Source of the DNA: Sipunculus nudus
Lineage: Eukaryota > Annelida > Sipuncula > Golfingiida > Sipunculidae
Direction: 5' to 3'
Length of the DNA stretch: 64,000 bases
Assembly (NCBI GenBank): GCA_026874595.1
Contig: CM049316.1
Span: 5,532,339-5,596,338, forward strand
This document shows positions 23,335-35,239 of this stretch, in pieces; positions within the stretch are counted from its first letter, which is position 1, and the number at the start of each line of letters is the position of its first letter. Below the pieces are notes generated by a model, which did not search any database, was not told the DNA's origin, and worked only from the letters and a program-made list of their open reading frames with translations. Position numbers and translations under genes: made by a program.

Positions 23335-24070
23335 TTGACATTTGTGTATATATATATATATATATTTTCTGGTTGGAATTGGTTTAAAATCAAAATGATG
23401 ATTGGAAATTAAAAACAACCAATGATCGTTTAGTGATGGATAATTTGATGTACTTTCTACATTACCTTGAAATCTGCTGTAAACCAGTACCTAAAATATT
23501 GACCACAGTAAATAGTGTGACATGCACATAGGAATTCATAATGAAACCATCAGTCCACATCTCCAAGGTCCACTTGCTGTCATATTGATCAATTATTGTT
23601 AGTACCAGCAGATCAGACCGTCAGAGATCAGGACACAGAACCATTGGAGCACTGGATGAGAATCAGGGACTTAAATTAATTAGTATTAAAGTATTAATTA
23701 GTAACAACATTCAAATGATGAAAATAAGGTAACAACATGGACACTAGGTCTGAACAAAATAAATTCTGAAAACATAGCATAGGACACAAGGTCAGACTGA
23801 AGTATCATAGGACAAATGTCAAAAAGTGTAACAAAATACCAAAGGTCACTGAAGTTAAAACATCACATTTATATCAGTGTATTTAGCAGAGCCTGCGTGA
23901 GATCAGAATGATGATGGGTATAATGTTACCGACTATGTGTTCACCCTCATCTGTTTGTTTGTCTGTCTGCCTGTTTGTATAAGAGATGTGTTAGTTTTTG
24001 ATAGACTCTCATTAAATATGCAGAAAAGTAAGCCTTGATATAAGAATTTTAAGATTTAGTTAATATCACA
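23335..24070. other. Short (TA)n at 23343-23365, then unique DNA
   Basis: After the microsatellite the sequence is AT-rich with no frame, RNA or repeat landmark until the AGC...GGCTGATGGGCT start at 24071. Confidence 0.5.
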
Positions 24071-25861
24071 AGCACTTAGGCTGATGGGCTATTGTCATCA
24101 CCCAAGTTGTCCGTCCGTCCGGCGTCCGTTAACTTTTACCTTGTGAGCGGGATATCTTGAAAAGGATTCACTGTCAGAATTTTATTTCCTCTGTAAAGAT
24201 GTATATCCACAAAATCTCGGTCAAGTTCGAAGATGGGTGACCTTGACCTATTTTTCTACATTTTAGAGCTGATTATAGAAAAACACTTAGATGCTTATTA
24301 CTCAGGACCAAAATCTCGGTCAAGTTCAAAGATGGGTGACCTTGACCTATTTTTCTACATTTTAGAGCTGATTATAGAAAAACACTTAGATGCTTATTAC
24401 TCAGGAACCATTTGGTGGATTTTCACAAAACTTACTATGATTATTGGGACTGAAAGTCTGTACGTGCTTCACAAGTTTGGTGGCGCCACCTACTATTTCT
24501 GATTTTTAATGAATTTTTATCGGATTTTTTAACTTTGGGCTTGTGAGCGGGATATCTCTAAAAAGATTCACCGTAGGATTTTTATTTTTTCGGTGAAGAT
24601 GTATATTTACAAAATCTCGGTCAAGTTCGAAGATGGGTGACCTTGACCTATTTTTCTACGTTTTAGAGCTGATTATAGAAAAAACATTTAGAAGCTTATT
24701 TCTCAGAAACCATTGGGTGGATTTTCACAATTCTTACTATGATCATAGGGACTGATGGTCTGTAACTGCTGCACAAGTTTGGGGGCGCCACCTGCAATTT
24801 CTGATTTTTAATGAATTTTTCTTGGATTTTTCAACTTTGGCTTTGTGAGCGGGATATCTCTAAAAGGATTCCCAAGAGAAATTTTATTTCTTAGGTGAAG
24901 ACGTATATCTACAAAATCTCGGTCAAGTTCAAAGATGGGTGACCTTGACCTACTTTTCAAGGTCACAGAGCTAATAATAGAATAAAACTTAGAAGCTTAT
25001 TTTTCAAGAAGCATTTGGTGGATTGTTATGAATCATGGTACATACCTCTCCATTTTAAATTTATAACTGAGACATGTATAGATATACATCCATGTGAGAA
25101 CAGATATTTAGTACTTGTTACTGTTACCACCTCTAAACACTGCATGTTCTTTTGGCTGAGGGCTTTTGTCAGCTTCTGCTGATATTCTAGTTAATGAATT
25201 TTTCTTGGATTTTTCAACTTTGGGCTGTGAGCGGGATATCTCCAAAAGGATTCACCGTAGGAATTTTATTTTTTTCGGTGAAGATGTGTATTGACAAAAT
25301 CTCGGTCATGTTTGAAGATGGGTGACCTTGACCTATTTTTCTACGTTTTAGAGCTGATTATAGAAAAAACATTTTGAAGCTTATTTCTCAGGAACCATTG
25401 GGTGGATTTTCACAATACTTACTAAGATCATAGGGACTGATGGTCTGTAACTGCTGCACAAGTTTGGTGGCGCCACCTACAATTTCTGATTTTTAAAGAA
25501 TTTTTCTTGGATTTTTAAACTTTGGCCTTGTGAGCAGGATATCTCTATAAGGATTCACAATAGGAATTTTATTTCTTTGGTGAAGATGTATATCGACAAA
25601 ATCTAGGTCAAGTTCGAAGATGGGTGACCTTGACCTACTTTTCAAGGTCACAGAGCTTATAATAGAATAAAACTTAGAAGCTTATTTTTCAGGAAGCACT
25701 TGGTGGATTGTTATGAATTATGGTACATTTCAAATTTATAACTGAGACATGTATTGATATACATCCATGTGAGAACAGATATTTAGTACTTGTTACTGTT
25801 ACCACCTCTAAACACTTTTCTTTTGGCTGAGGGCTTTTGTCAGCTTCTGCTGATATTCTAG
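24071..25861 (+). mobile_element. Helentron-like AGCCCTCAGCC element with two successive 3' ends
   Basis: Same family as 15423-16458, with a slightly damaged 5' hairpin (agcacttaggctgatgggct). Core units open near 24142, 24540, 24843, 25225 and 25529 (spacing about 303 bp where intact), and there is a short internal duplication at 24228-24420. A complete 3' end (GGCTGAGGGCT, hairpin TCAGC-TTCT-GCTGA, ATATTCTAG) lies at 25154-25190. Two further core units follow directly, then a second complete 3' end reaching CTAG at 25858-25861. No enzyme is encoded. Confidence 0.75.
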
Positions 25862-27137
25862 TTGAAATATGCAATTTGTTTTTGGGGAGAGGTGTGTTCT
25901 CTAGCTCTCTGTGACTTCAGATTTAAGTTATTCATCTTTGATCAACTCTTAAATTCTTTGAAGGTAATTTTTTGAATATAATGTCAAATTTTACTAGTCT
26001 CACAGGGAAACAGAGGTAATTTCTGACAATCATATCCTTGAAATTCATTTGAAAGGAGCTAAAAAAATAAAGATTAGGTATAGGTGCCCTCAGTGTTTGC
26101 TGGTGCCCCTCTCTGGAGTTGGCCTGTGACTGTTAGTGGTAGAGCACCATGGATATTTTGTTTTTAAGACAAGACCTCTGGCATGGAGACAGACAAATGT
26201 ATAATTGAATGCCATTACGTGAAACACACCTGTTGTTAAAATAACAGGGTGGCGACCCACACTGCGATATTAATAATTCATCTGTTTTTGAAATAACCAA
26301 AACGATTTGCCTCCAATAGCCAGGGATGCTGGCTCTGATAGTCAAGAAGAAGTTCAGCTGCCGTATCAACTTAACGCTGCATCATTGATGCTTTGGTTGT
26401 GTCTTAATTTAGATGAGGGTTAGTTGATTCAGACAACAGCAGGTTATTGGCCCATTTCTCTTAATACCTGTAGGACAGTCATGGTTTTACTGGTTAAAGC
26501 AGTCACTGCATGGTTTGTCCTGCAGAGTATCCTGGAGGATTCTCAATGTACACATGATAAATAGACAGTTCCTTGACAGTCAGATGTCCTTTAATTCTCT
26601 GGTATTACCTGTACATAACTGTATTTCTTAGAGTCAGGAGATCGCCATTTTTCAACCCTGAATCAAGTCCTGACTAAACTATTTAGTCATTTTATCAATC
26701 CATGTTTAATTTTGAAAAAGAAAATCACATTCATGTAAAACTATACATATGTAATCAACTCTACCAATTTGGACGTCTTAGCTATGTCATCCTGTCAATT
26801 TACTGTAGTTATGGAAGTTTAACTAACTAATGGTTTCAGGCCACAACTTTCATGTATTACACAGTACAATAGATATTTATCAGATTTAGTTTATGTTCAT
26901 TTGTAAATGGAAAATTTAATTTTTTTTTACAACTTCTTATTTCAGTTAATAAATCAAATGTTTATTATTACACTTCAGCTAATCTATAATTGACAGGTGT
27001 TCATACATTCCAATGGTTATTTAGTGCACATATTACTGTCACATAGCTGAAATAATGATACTTCTAGAAATATTTGATCATGAGAGACTCCTGCATCTAT
27101 ACAGTGCACAGTATTAGTTTGGCAAATATGTATTTAA
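25862..27137. other. Unique DNA with one regulatory-looking island
   Basis: No gene or repeat is recognised. The 26100-26480 island is listed separately. The remainder is AT-rich. Confidence 0.5.
26100..26480. promoter_or_regulatory. Candidate cis-regulatory island
   Basis: Less AT-rich and non-repetitive, with close motifs: ACACACCTGTTGTTA (E-box CACCTG) near 26225, ATATTAATAATTCATC near 26267, and 'gctgcatcattgatgctttg' near 26375. No frame has coding character. Regulatory function is inferred from motif density only. Confidence 0.25.
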
Positions 27138-27281
27138 TATTTGATAATCACCAGTTAGAAGGGCCATTTCCTCTTAGCTTTTCAAATGCTTATATTATAT
27201 GTATATAAAAATAAGTATATTTTTCATTTGCTTAAATTTTCCAAAATGATCTGAGCAACATTACCCATGGGTCCCTTGTTA
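27138..27281 (+). mobile_element. AGCTCAG-family 3' end, truncated copy
   Basis: Matches 5485-5631: 'agaagggccatttcctctta', 'gcttatat', then GATCTGAGCAACATTACCC and ATGGGTCCCTTGTT. Only about 144 bp remain. Confidence 0.7.
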
Positions 27282-28479
27282 GGGAATGGCTTTAATGTTT
27301 GAAAATATTAATCATGTTCCATGTTTATTTTGTTTTAAATAGTTTGTTATATTATCCATGATTACAATTGTACTGTTTTGTAATTCATGTCCGTTTCACA
27401 CTATAACCTCTAGTCATTTAATTTCAACTTTCTGTGGAATATTCCTAGTGTTGGGACCAATTTAATGATCAATTAAAATTGATGATTGATTAAAGATAAT
27501 TGATGATTGACAATCAATTATAATCAATGATTGGTTGGCTGATGCAAAAAAATCCAATGCTCGATCTTGCATTGCCATAATCACTTGCATAGCTTTACAC
27601 AAAGGTTAGGATCGATAATGATAGGAGGTATAAGCTTTCATAAAGTTTATACCTACAAACTTTAGAACAATCTGTGTTTACTCATTGATTCACACCTGAT
27701 TTTACTATAAACATATTTAGGCTTTAGAGCTATTAGATGTATTAGCCAGTGTATAGGCCTATATATCAAATAGAGCATGTATAGGTCTATATTTGATCAG
27801 AAATTTCATCCTCCTAGAGGTCAACCACTTCTTACTGATTACTGGTCATGAAATTACAACTGATTCTCAACACTTCTCAAAAGCAACGAATAATCAATCG
27901 TATTGGTTGTTGGCATGCTGTCTATTATTAATTTTGATCAAGACAGTGACTCCCAACACTTAATTATAGCTATTATCAACATGTATAAATTAACTGCAAC
28001 ATTTGAAGTAGTCTTTTATGATTATCATTATTGCTATGTTACCTTTTGCTTAAGTATTTAGTCATTGGTTGTTAATTCCTCCAAATTATTAAATCAGCAT
28101 TATCAATAATTGACTTGATAATTTATTCAGTCATGACTACTTTTAACTTTTAATTTTGACAAAATTATTTGATCATTTAATCACAGCTATTTTGACTGAA
28201 TATCTTAGCCGTTAAATTCTTTGACTGATTAAGTCTATGTTATAACCTTGGGATATTTGGTAGTATAATTTTGCCTGCTGTTTATGACTACTTTGATCAA
28301 CTGAGATAGTTTTGCTTATAACTACTTTGTTTTATCAAGATATACATGTAGTTATGTTTATGACTTCCTTGACTAACTAGATAGTTATCATGACTCTCTA
28401 AGTATATTTCGTCCCAGTCACTGTCAATAAACACTTACACATGTCACAGGGGTTATTAACACAACCAGATGGTAGGTAG
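27282..28479. other. AT-rich unique DNA with a cluster of ATCAAT/TGATTGA motifs
   Basis: Between 27465 and 27535 the words TGATTGA, ATCAATT and AATTGATG recur about ten times on both strands. This could be a homeodomain-type binding cluster or just a decayed simple repeat. No gene is recognised. Confidence 0.4.
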
Positions 28480-28957
28480 ACTCCCCATATCCTGCAGTAT
28501 TTATCCAGAGTTGTAAGTGGAAGTGAGGATAACAGGGCCTTTTTTCCCCTGGCAAAGAAAAGAACTTGCATGTTTTAAAGTAAAGTAAAAAAATTGAGTC
28601 AACAAGAATTGGGGAGCTGTGTAATTACATTATCTGGTTGGTGGACGGTGTATGACATCACATTACCTGTGGAAGAAAGCGGATCCCTGTGTTACGGGGA
28701 CACAGTAATGATAATCAGGCCATTGACAGTGTTATGAATTTGCGTGTGATAGTGACGCAGTAGTAGTACTATACAGACAGTCCCCCGACAATTATCCCCC
28801 CACCACTTGTTTTACTTAATCACACTTCTCCCAGTATCCGGACTGTGGTCTGTTGATTTACTGTAGTAAAAGGCACTGGCGTCGCGGCGTATCAGACTCC
28901 CCGGCATGTGTATTGATGTTTACACCCGGGATGGAAGGGAATTAGATTAGCCCCAGG
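28480..28957 (+). promoter_or_regulatory. Candidate promoter and 5' untranslated region
   Basis: Clearly less AT-rich than its surroundings and containing several CpGs (for example 'ggcgtcgcggcgtatcagac' at 28879-28898), uncommon elsewhere in the window outside repeats. No TATA box is obvious. TCAGACT at 28892 could be an initiator. A 4-codon upstream frame (ATG 28931, stop TAG 28943) precedes the candidate start, and TAG at 28943-28945 also closes the coding frame upstream. Inference from composition and position before the candidate exon. Confidence 0.4.
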
Positions 28958-29029
28958 ATGGAAGCCACCTATCCCACGAGCCCCAGCGTGCGACTCCACC
29001 AAATGTTTGATACCTATCACAAGAGCAAG
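28958..29029 (+). CDS. Candidate first coding exon, product unknown (partial)
   Basis: A 24-codon open stretch from ATG 28958 to AAG 29029, followed directly by GTAAGA, a consensus splice donor, in phase 0. The start context is favourable (A at -3, G at +4) and an in-frame stop lies 15 bases upstream, so translation would begin here. The peptide starts MEATYPTSPSVRLH and ends FDTYHKSK. It is polar with no signal peptide or membrane segment, and its codons are far more GC-rich than the surrounding DNA. I do not recognise the family and no second exon was identified. The intron would exceed several kb, which is usual for first introns of animal regulatory genes. It could still be a chance frame; the combination of start, donor and composition argues moderately for a real exon. 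Confidence 0.45.
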
Positions 29030-29035
29030 GTAAGA
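29030..29035 (+). other. Candidate splice donor GTAAGA
   Basis: Consensus donor preceded by AAG, closing the candidate first exon after a whole number of codons. Confidence 0.45.
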
Positions 29036-30999
29036 CTAGCGCAGTTACTTGTAGATTAGTCGCACGATATCTCTTGTTGCTGCGGAGGATTTGCCAGGAT
29101 CAACCACGACTGACTTTCATTTTTTCCCCATCTTGGTGGTAGATACAGTGAGGCTCAGCGACGTAATAAATGGATGGAGTGTGGGGACATCAGATTTAGA
29201 AAACTGGTCACATCGACTCAGACCTGCTTTTATGATCAAAGACAGGTCCATGACAAGAAATACCTGTCACTGTCGGCCGTAAGATCTAACACCACCATTA
29301 ATGCCATATCAGCATTGGCCGATCTTCATTCAGCATGCTTTTTCGTCCCATTAGACATAATTTTTTTACCCCTTCATCAAGGTAATCATTAAATATGGCC
29401 AACAATTTCTTGAATAAATTAAGATTCAGAGTACAGATATTGAATGTTTTCCAAACATTTGTTATCATGTGTGTCTCTTTTACCCTCCACTATCATTTAT
29501 TTTCTAGACAAACTTCATAAATCAAAGCAAAGCCACAAGGACACTGTATTAACTTGGTATTTTTCTTTTTCTTTATTTTATACAATTTCTTTAGTAAATT
29601 CTAATGTATATATCTCACCTGGAGATAAGTTTAATGACATTCCTGGTACTTAACTAATTGTGTGTTCATAGATCCCAAGCAGGTAATGAAAAGATAGACA
29701 TGTTTGATGAAAGCTGTGTCTCGTTAAGCCATTACTTTCCCTCATGTCCTTTAATGTAATGAATAAGTCTCCTGCAAAATATGGAAGAGTGGATTTTCTT
29801 GCGTGCTCTGTTGTAAAGAAACCTCTCGCAGTACCATAAGGTTGTTTTACACTTATGTTTTACACAGATCAGTACCTGCCACAAGAGAGCTGTGATCTAC
29901 TTGCACCCGGCCTGAGTAGATTAAACAGATATCAGGAAATGATCTCTGTACACTCCATGCATCCATCTATGCAATAAATGACGGAAAAACTACAAAGATA
30001 TGTCTCAGGTCCTGTCACTGTTTGTTAAGCCTCGGTACTTTTACAAGAATTTTTGGCATGCTATTATGTTATTGCATGCACTCAAAGTTAAAATGAGTGT
30101 AAGGCAATCATAAGATACGGTACATCATATGAACAAACACCATGTGACTTGTTTGCTCAGAGAATGTCTACATTTTCTTGAATATATAACAGGGATCATT
30201 TACAAAAAGATATTCTCAAAAATTGTAAAAATTTATATGTGAAATTAAAATACTTTAGAGGGACTTTTTTTTTACTTCTGTGAAAATTCATGAAATTTGA
30301 TGTTCTAAGAGGAAATTTCATCATCATCAGTATTCTCATTTCAGAATCACCTCATAAAATTTCTTTATGAGGAAGATATAAAAACATTACCTTAACACTA
30401 GGATTGCTGATTATACACTTAAACAAGACTTAAAAATGTCAATGGATTATTAATGACTATATGAATTAAATTTTTATTATTCGAAGATTGTAATTCATAA
30501 ATTAAAACTGTAATAGTCAGTGATTTTATGATATCAGTGATGTAAGATTTTTTAAAAAATCACAAGGAAAAAAGTAAGTTCATATGTAATATCAGTACTT
30601 GTATGGAAAGACAGTTTAATTTTAATAAGTCAGTGAACTGCAAAAGACTCATCTTTTACATGAAATAACCATAAAACAAAAGTATACAGTTTACTATTAA
30701 TAAATGTTTAAAAAAAAATTCCCTGATAAATTGATTGTACAAAGTTGGCTATACATTGACTGTTTAAAGTTTGTATCTAAATTTTCCTTAACAAGAGCAG
30801 GTTTAAATCATATAAACTTTCATACAAATGAAGGATAAGTATCATTACATATCTTTGTTTATTGTATTGAATCTTTGCTCATATCATTATCACAATGATA
30901 CCACCCATTCCAGTGTAGTGTTTATTTTACCATTAACCTGTAGGACTTACATGTACAGTGATATCTGCTTTAATTTACTTTCGAAAGGTGTGTTCCTTT
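29036..30999. other. Candidate first intron, unique DNA
   Basis: Frames of 60-90 codons here are AT-rich and without domains. No repeat family or RNA is recognised. Composition becomes steadily more AT-rich after about 29300. Confidence 0.45.
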
Positions 31000-31400
31000 G
31001 CAAAAATATAATGAAGCTTAACCTCCAGGTGAGACTTGTTGGCACCGTGATCAGATTTGTCACACAGATTGTGTCACCCAGCGCACAGACCTTGTTTCTG
31101 TTGTGATATGATTATGACAGCAATTAATATTGTAATGGGATTGATTAAGCTGATGTTGGCTAGTGAATCACTAAGCCAACACTGTATGTTGTTGTGATGG
31201 TGATTTAGTATGGCGAGTGTTGATAGATCCTCTTTGTAGTCTTGTCATTGGGGGTTTGATGTATCAATGACAAACCGGTATTCCCTTTTACGTCCCCGGG
31301 GCCATGTGATTTGATCCGTCAGATCTGTTGTTACGCAGGTGAGAATATCACGCTTCTAATATTCCTGGCTCACTCAGTATAATCTCCTCTGGGATGGTTT
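31000..31400. promoter_or_regulatory. Candidate cis-regulatory island with two hairpins
   Basis: Less AT-rich, unique sequence with two strong inverted repeats. At 31154-31181 TGTTGGCT-AGTGA pairs with TCACT-A-AGCCAACA. At 31242-31273 TTGTCATTG and CAATGACAA are separated by 14 bases. It also has 'gcaattaatattgtaatggg' and GGTGAGACTTG-type words. It may be an enhancer or a structured RNA; nothing decides between these. Confidence 0.3.
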
Positions 31401-31707
31401 GTGGTCATGCTGCTGTACCGTGGATATCAAAGCTTTATTTAAAATGCTTTTGTTAAAACAAGATATGAATTAGAATGAACAACATTTGAAATCAACAAGA
31501 GCTGTAGATTTCTCTTGTTATATTTATTTGATTATCCTGCCATGTTGTTTGGATGCTTGTATGTTAGCTTTTGTAGAAGCATGTCCTCCAAGTGGACTCC
31601 TTTAAGTAAGAATGACTGATATTATATTGTTCAGTAGGTGCAGGTTTCTGCATTTGGTTCAATGCTATCAGGATATATAATAATAAAGATCTGTAAATGA
31701 TATCTGG

Positions 31708-31968
31708 GGCCTTAATTGTCAAATGGAAATAAGCTCAGCTCTCTCTGTTAGCGACCCGGGTTTGATTCCCAAAATGTTTATTAGAATGGGTTGTAGTGGT
31801 CCTTTCAAAGTTGTGGTTGTCTCCATGTCCTCTGGTTTTCTCCTCCCCTGGAGGCTACCGAACACATCCAGCATATCCATGGAGTGTGCTTCACGATATT
31901 TGTTATAGCTATTTGTACAATCCATGTAAAATAAATGTTTTAATAAAAAAAAACACACACACACAAGC
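31708..31968 (+). repeat. tRNA-derived SINE with conserved-domain-like centre
   Basis: The head has an A-box-like TTGTCAAATGG (31716-31726) and a good B-box GGGTTTGATTCCC (31758-31770), spaced as in tRNA genes. The centre contains 'ctctggttttctcctcccct' (31829-31848), resembling the CTCCGGTTTCCTCCCACC-type core of molluscan and other metazoan SINEs. The tail is AATAAATG, TTTTAATAAAAAAAAA and (CA)n. Small overlapping frames on both strands are not genes. I could not define a target-site duplication. Confidence 0.6.
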
Positions 31969-33845
31969 AACAAATGCCTGATTTATCAGTGCAAATTATA
32001 AAAATTCCCCCAGTATGTTATCAGAATATTTTTTTTCAGTTTAGGCTTATTAAAAATTGTTTAAATAATGAAGAAAATGAGTGTGGTGAAGAAGGATAGT
32101 ATTTTGCAGATAAAATGATTTAATAGCTGAAGACTCCAGCCAAGCCAGAATCAGGAAATGTCCAGGGTTTGAATTTAAGTTATGCAAATGCTTGCCCAGT
32201 CAGGCAAGTAACACCTAGCTTACTTATGAATTGTCATACAAAAAACTCTGATCCCACCTAACATAACAAGTTTCACATGTTCATGTTGTATGATTTTTGT
32301 ACATATTAGACAAAAAGCATGTTTAAATGTTTGTATGTTAATAATATTTCTCTTAAATATTTGTGCAGATAAATAAACAGATCTGAAGTAATTAAAGGTT
32401 GAAGTATTATTATCAATATGATTTAATTTCTCCCAGAAGAAAAATAGCCATCTGAAGATCAGTTAAAACTTGAGTCTATTGGTACAGGTTTATGATGGAT
32501 CCATTGGTCTTGTTTTAAAAGTGGGAACTGTCTTTTGATTGCCCTTATCACCATTATCTGGAACTTGCCCAGGACAACAGGTTAATCAATAATGTTGAGC
32601 CCTGATCTGTAAGACCTCCTTGATATGATCCAGTGTCTTAAGTTAACTTATAATTTCTTACTTGTATATTAATCCTAATCCTGTGCCTGTTTAACCTTAA
32701 ACCCAGCAGTCTCTGTAATAAAAAATAAAATTCTTATTTATGATTATTTTTATCATAAAGTTAATGCTATCCATAAGTCATGGAAGTATTCATAGAATTC
32801 AACAAATAAAATTTAATAATCAAGTAATTATCAGATTTGTTAATAATTATTTTTAACCAGTTTCACTGATCAGCTATGCTAATTATTTTTAGGCTTCCTC
32901 ATAAGATCAAACAGGTTTTAATACAATCTAAAATTTGTATTCTGTAAAGCAGCATCAATAATTTAAAAGAGTCAAGTGGCAGCTAATTACTATTAATAAT
33001 TATTGTTAATTATCCCAGTGTTAATGCACTTACATGCTTATGAATGAATAGAGTTACATCCCAGTGTATACTTTGTGCAAGCATTTAAATAAATGACTGT
33101 CAGTGTACAGGAAAAAAATTTCGGAAAACAAATTGCATGCTGTATAATTGTGTTTTATTATGATTAATGATGTGCACAAGTCTACAATTTAGCCAATTAA
33201 GCATTCATTAATTAAGGAGAATTCACCCAGTTTCACCTCAGTAAACCTTTGATAAATATGCCATCAAACATTGCTATGGTGTACTTTGTAAAGAAATTTT
33301 GATTGTTCCGTGGACTTGATTATTCACCAGAGTTGTCCATTATAATTAAAGCTCATGTGATAAAATATATCAGGCAAATGTTTGATGATTATACAGTAGA
33401 GACATACAGTCTACTTTAACTACAGGAAATTGTTTCTTGCTCTTGGAAAGAAATTGGGTCAAAATTGCTTATAATTACATATATGGCCAATTACACATTG
33501 CAAATTTACAAAAATGAGCTGTTATTAATCTTCTTTCCAAGGCTGTTGTCATAATTAACTTTATAATTTAGCATTTACCAGGGTCATTCTGTACATCTAA
33601 TAGTAGTCCTGTATTGTGCTCACCCTATTCATAAATTTCAGATTCTGATTTGAGAATAGATTGATTGACATCTGTCTTTACAGAAGATTGACATCTTTGA
33701 GGCCTGTTCATATTGACTGCATGGGGTTCTAAATTTGCTTATGTTCGCTTGAGACTTGAAGTAAATCAATTTCAGGCCCTTTTTGAATAAAAAAACTATT
33801 TGACAACAGACCCTGATGTTTTAGATCTGGCTGCAGTTTAAGAGA
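31969..33845. other. AT-rich unique DNA, nothing recognised
   Basis: No coding frame, RNA gene or repeat family. An octamer-like TTATGCAAAT lies beside a small hairpin (CTTGCC..GGCAAG) near 32181-32208, too little to call. Confidence 0.5.
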
Positions 33846-33851
33846 TTTTTT

Positions 33852-35239
33852 AGCTCAGCTGACTAAAAGTCAACTGAGGTATACGAACGGCACTTTCTCC
33901 ATTGTCTGTCCAGTCGTCTGTTAGCAGGGCACATATCGTAACTGCTGGATCTAGAAAATTCTTAGTGATTATCCAGGGAGGTATAAAAAAATCTCTTTGA
34001 AAACCTGAAATGAGGCCAGTTTGGCCTATATCTTCTGAGCTATGGGGCTTGTAAGTACACCCCAGCATTATTAGAAATTTGATAGAATCTTTTCATCCCA
34101 AACCTTCCAACTTGCACATATAACTGACCTTCTAATAGGGGAAGAATCTGATCAGTTTTGGGGTCACAGGGACCATCTGTCAGGATATTTGTTTCTGGTA
34201 ACTGATAACTCCATTTTGGACAGACATATTGGCTTATTGACTTATTTTTGACCCATCAATAATATAAGAACCCTTTTAATTTTGGCATCATAAATCAAAG
34301 GTTGAGGTCACAAGACCCACTTCTTTAAAAAAATTGTGGATGCATCTTAAGCCACACTTTACATCCCAATCTTCCTTCTTCCATGTGGTGTACCTGGCAG
34401 TAGGGAAAGGTTCCTTGTGATATTTGGGTCACTATGTCAAAGGTCAAGGTCACAAGGCCCATCCATTCACAAATTAATTTATGGATGATAACTCCAGTTT
34501 GGGTAGCCTACGTATTAAGCCTCTGAGTTAGGCTTATGAGCACTCTATATAAAATATTGGTGTGCAAGAGAGGACACAGATTTTTAGATAAATCATATCA
34601 TTAGCTTTAAATAAACAAACGTGGGTCTTTACCTGGGTGTGTGAAACATTTCCAATAACTTAAAACAAGAAAATTTGCAGGTGGCTTCAAGCCCCACTTG
34701 GAGCTATTGATTTGCTTGCACTCTCTGTTTTAGTCACTAGGTGGCACTGTTTTAGAGACCAGGCAGTAAATGTTATGCTTGGTTTCATGATGAATGAGCC
34801 TGAAACCTATCGGGGCGAATCAGAAGATGTACTTTGAAAACTGGCTTCTCCCTGTGTCCTTGACCCTAAAGCAACATGTCATGTTTGTTTTAAAACTGCA
34901 AGCATAGCTTCTTAACTTTGCACCTGGATAATATATTTCATTTTCTTATTTGAGCAAGAAAACAAGTAAGGTGTCATAGTTAAGGATATGTTTTCTAGAT
35001 TATGTTTGGTTATGTGGATAGAGGAGGGAGATTTAGTACTATCAGCCAGGGCACCACCAGAATGCATGCAGTACACGTGCTCTTCGTCTCTGTATTGTAT
35101 AGAGATGGATACTCTTGTCTACAGTGTGGGTAGACAGGTTGGCTTCAAACTGATCACAAGACCCACATTTTGAAAAAGCTCATAAACCTGTCCATATAGA
35201 CAAATTCAGCTTAGCGTTGAGACCCATGGGTCACTAGTT
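33852..35239 (+). mobile_element. Diverged AGCTCAG-family element
   Basis: A T-run, then hairpin AGCTCAGCTGACT...AGTCAACTGAGGT (33852-33880) and a short 'tgtctgtccagtcgtctg' tract. The 3' end is CAGCTTAGCGTTGAGACCC then ATGGGTCACTAGTTT (35208-35240). The body differs from the common subtype but includes 'caaaggtcaaggtcacaagg' (34439-34458) and similar phrases, and could be a separate subfamily. No enzyme is encoded. Confidence 0.6.

Noticed and set aside
24233-24502. 89-codon frame with a duplicated MGDLDLFFYILELI segment
   Set aside because: It lies in the core units of a Helentron-like element and the duplication is a repeat duplication. It is not preserved in other copies as a frame.
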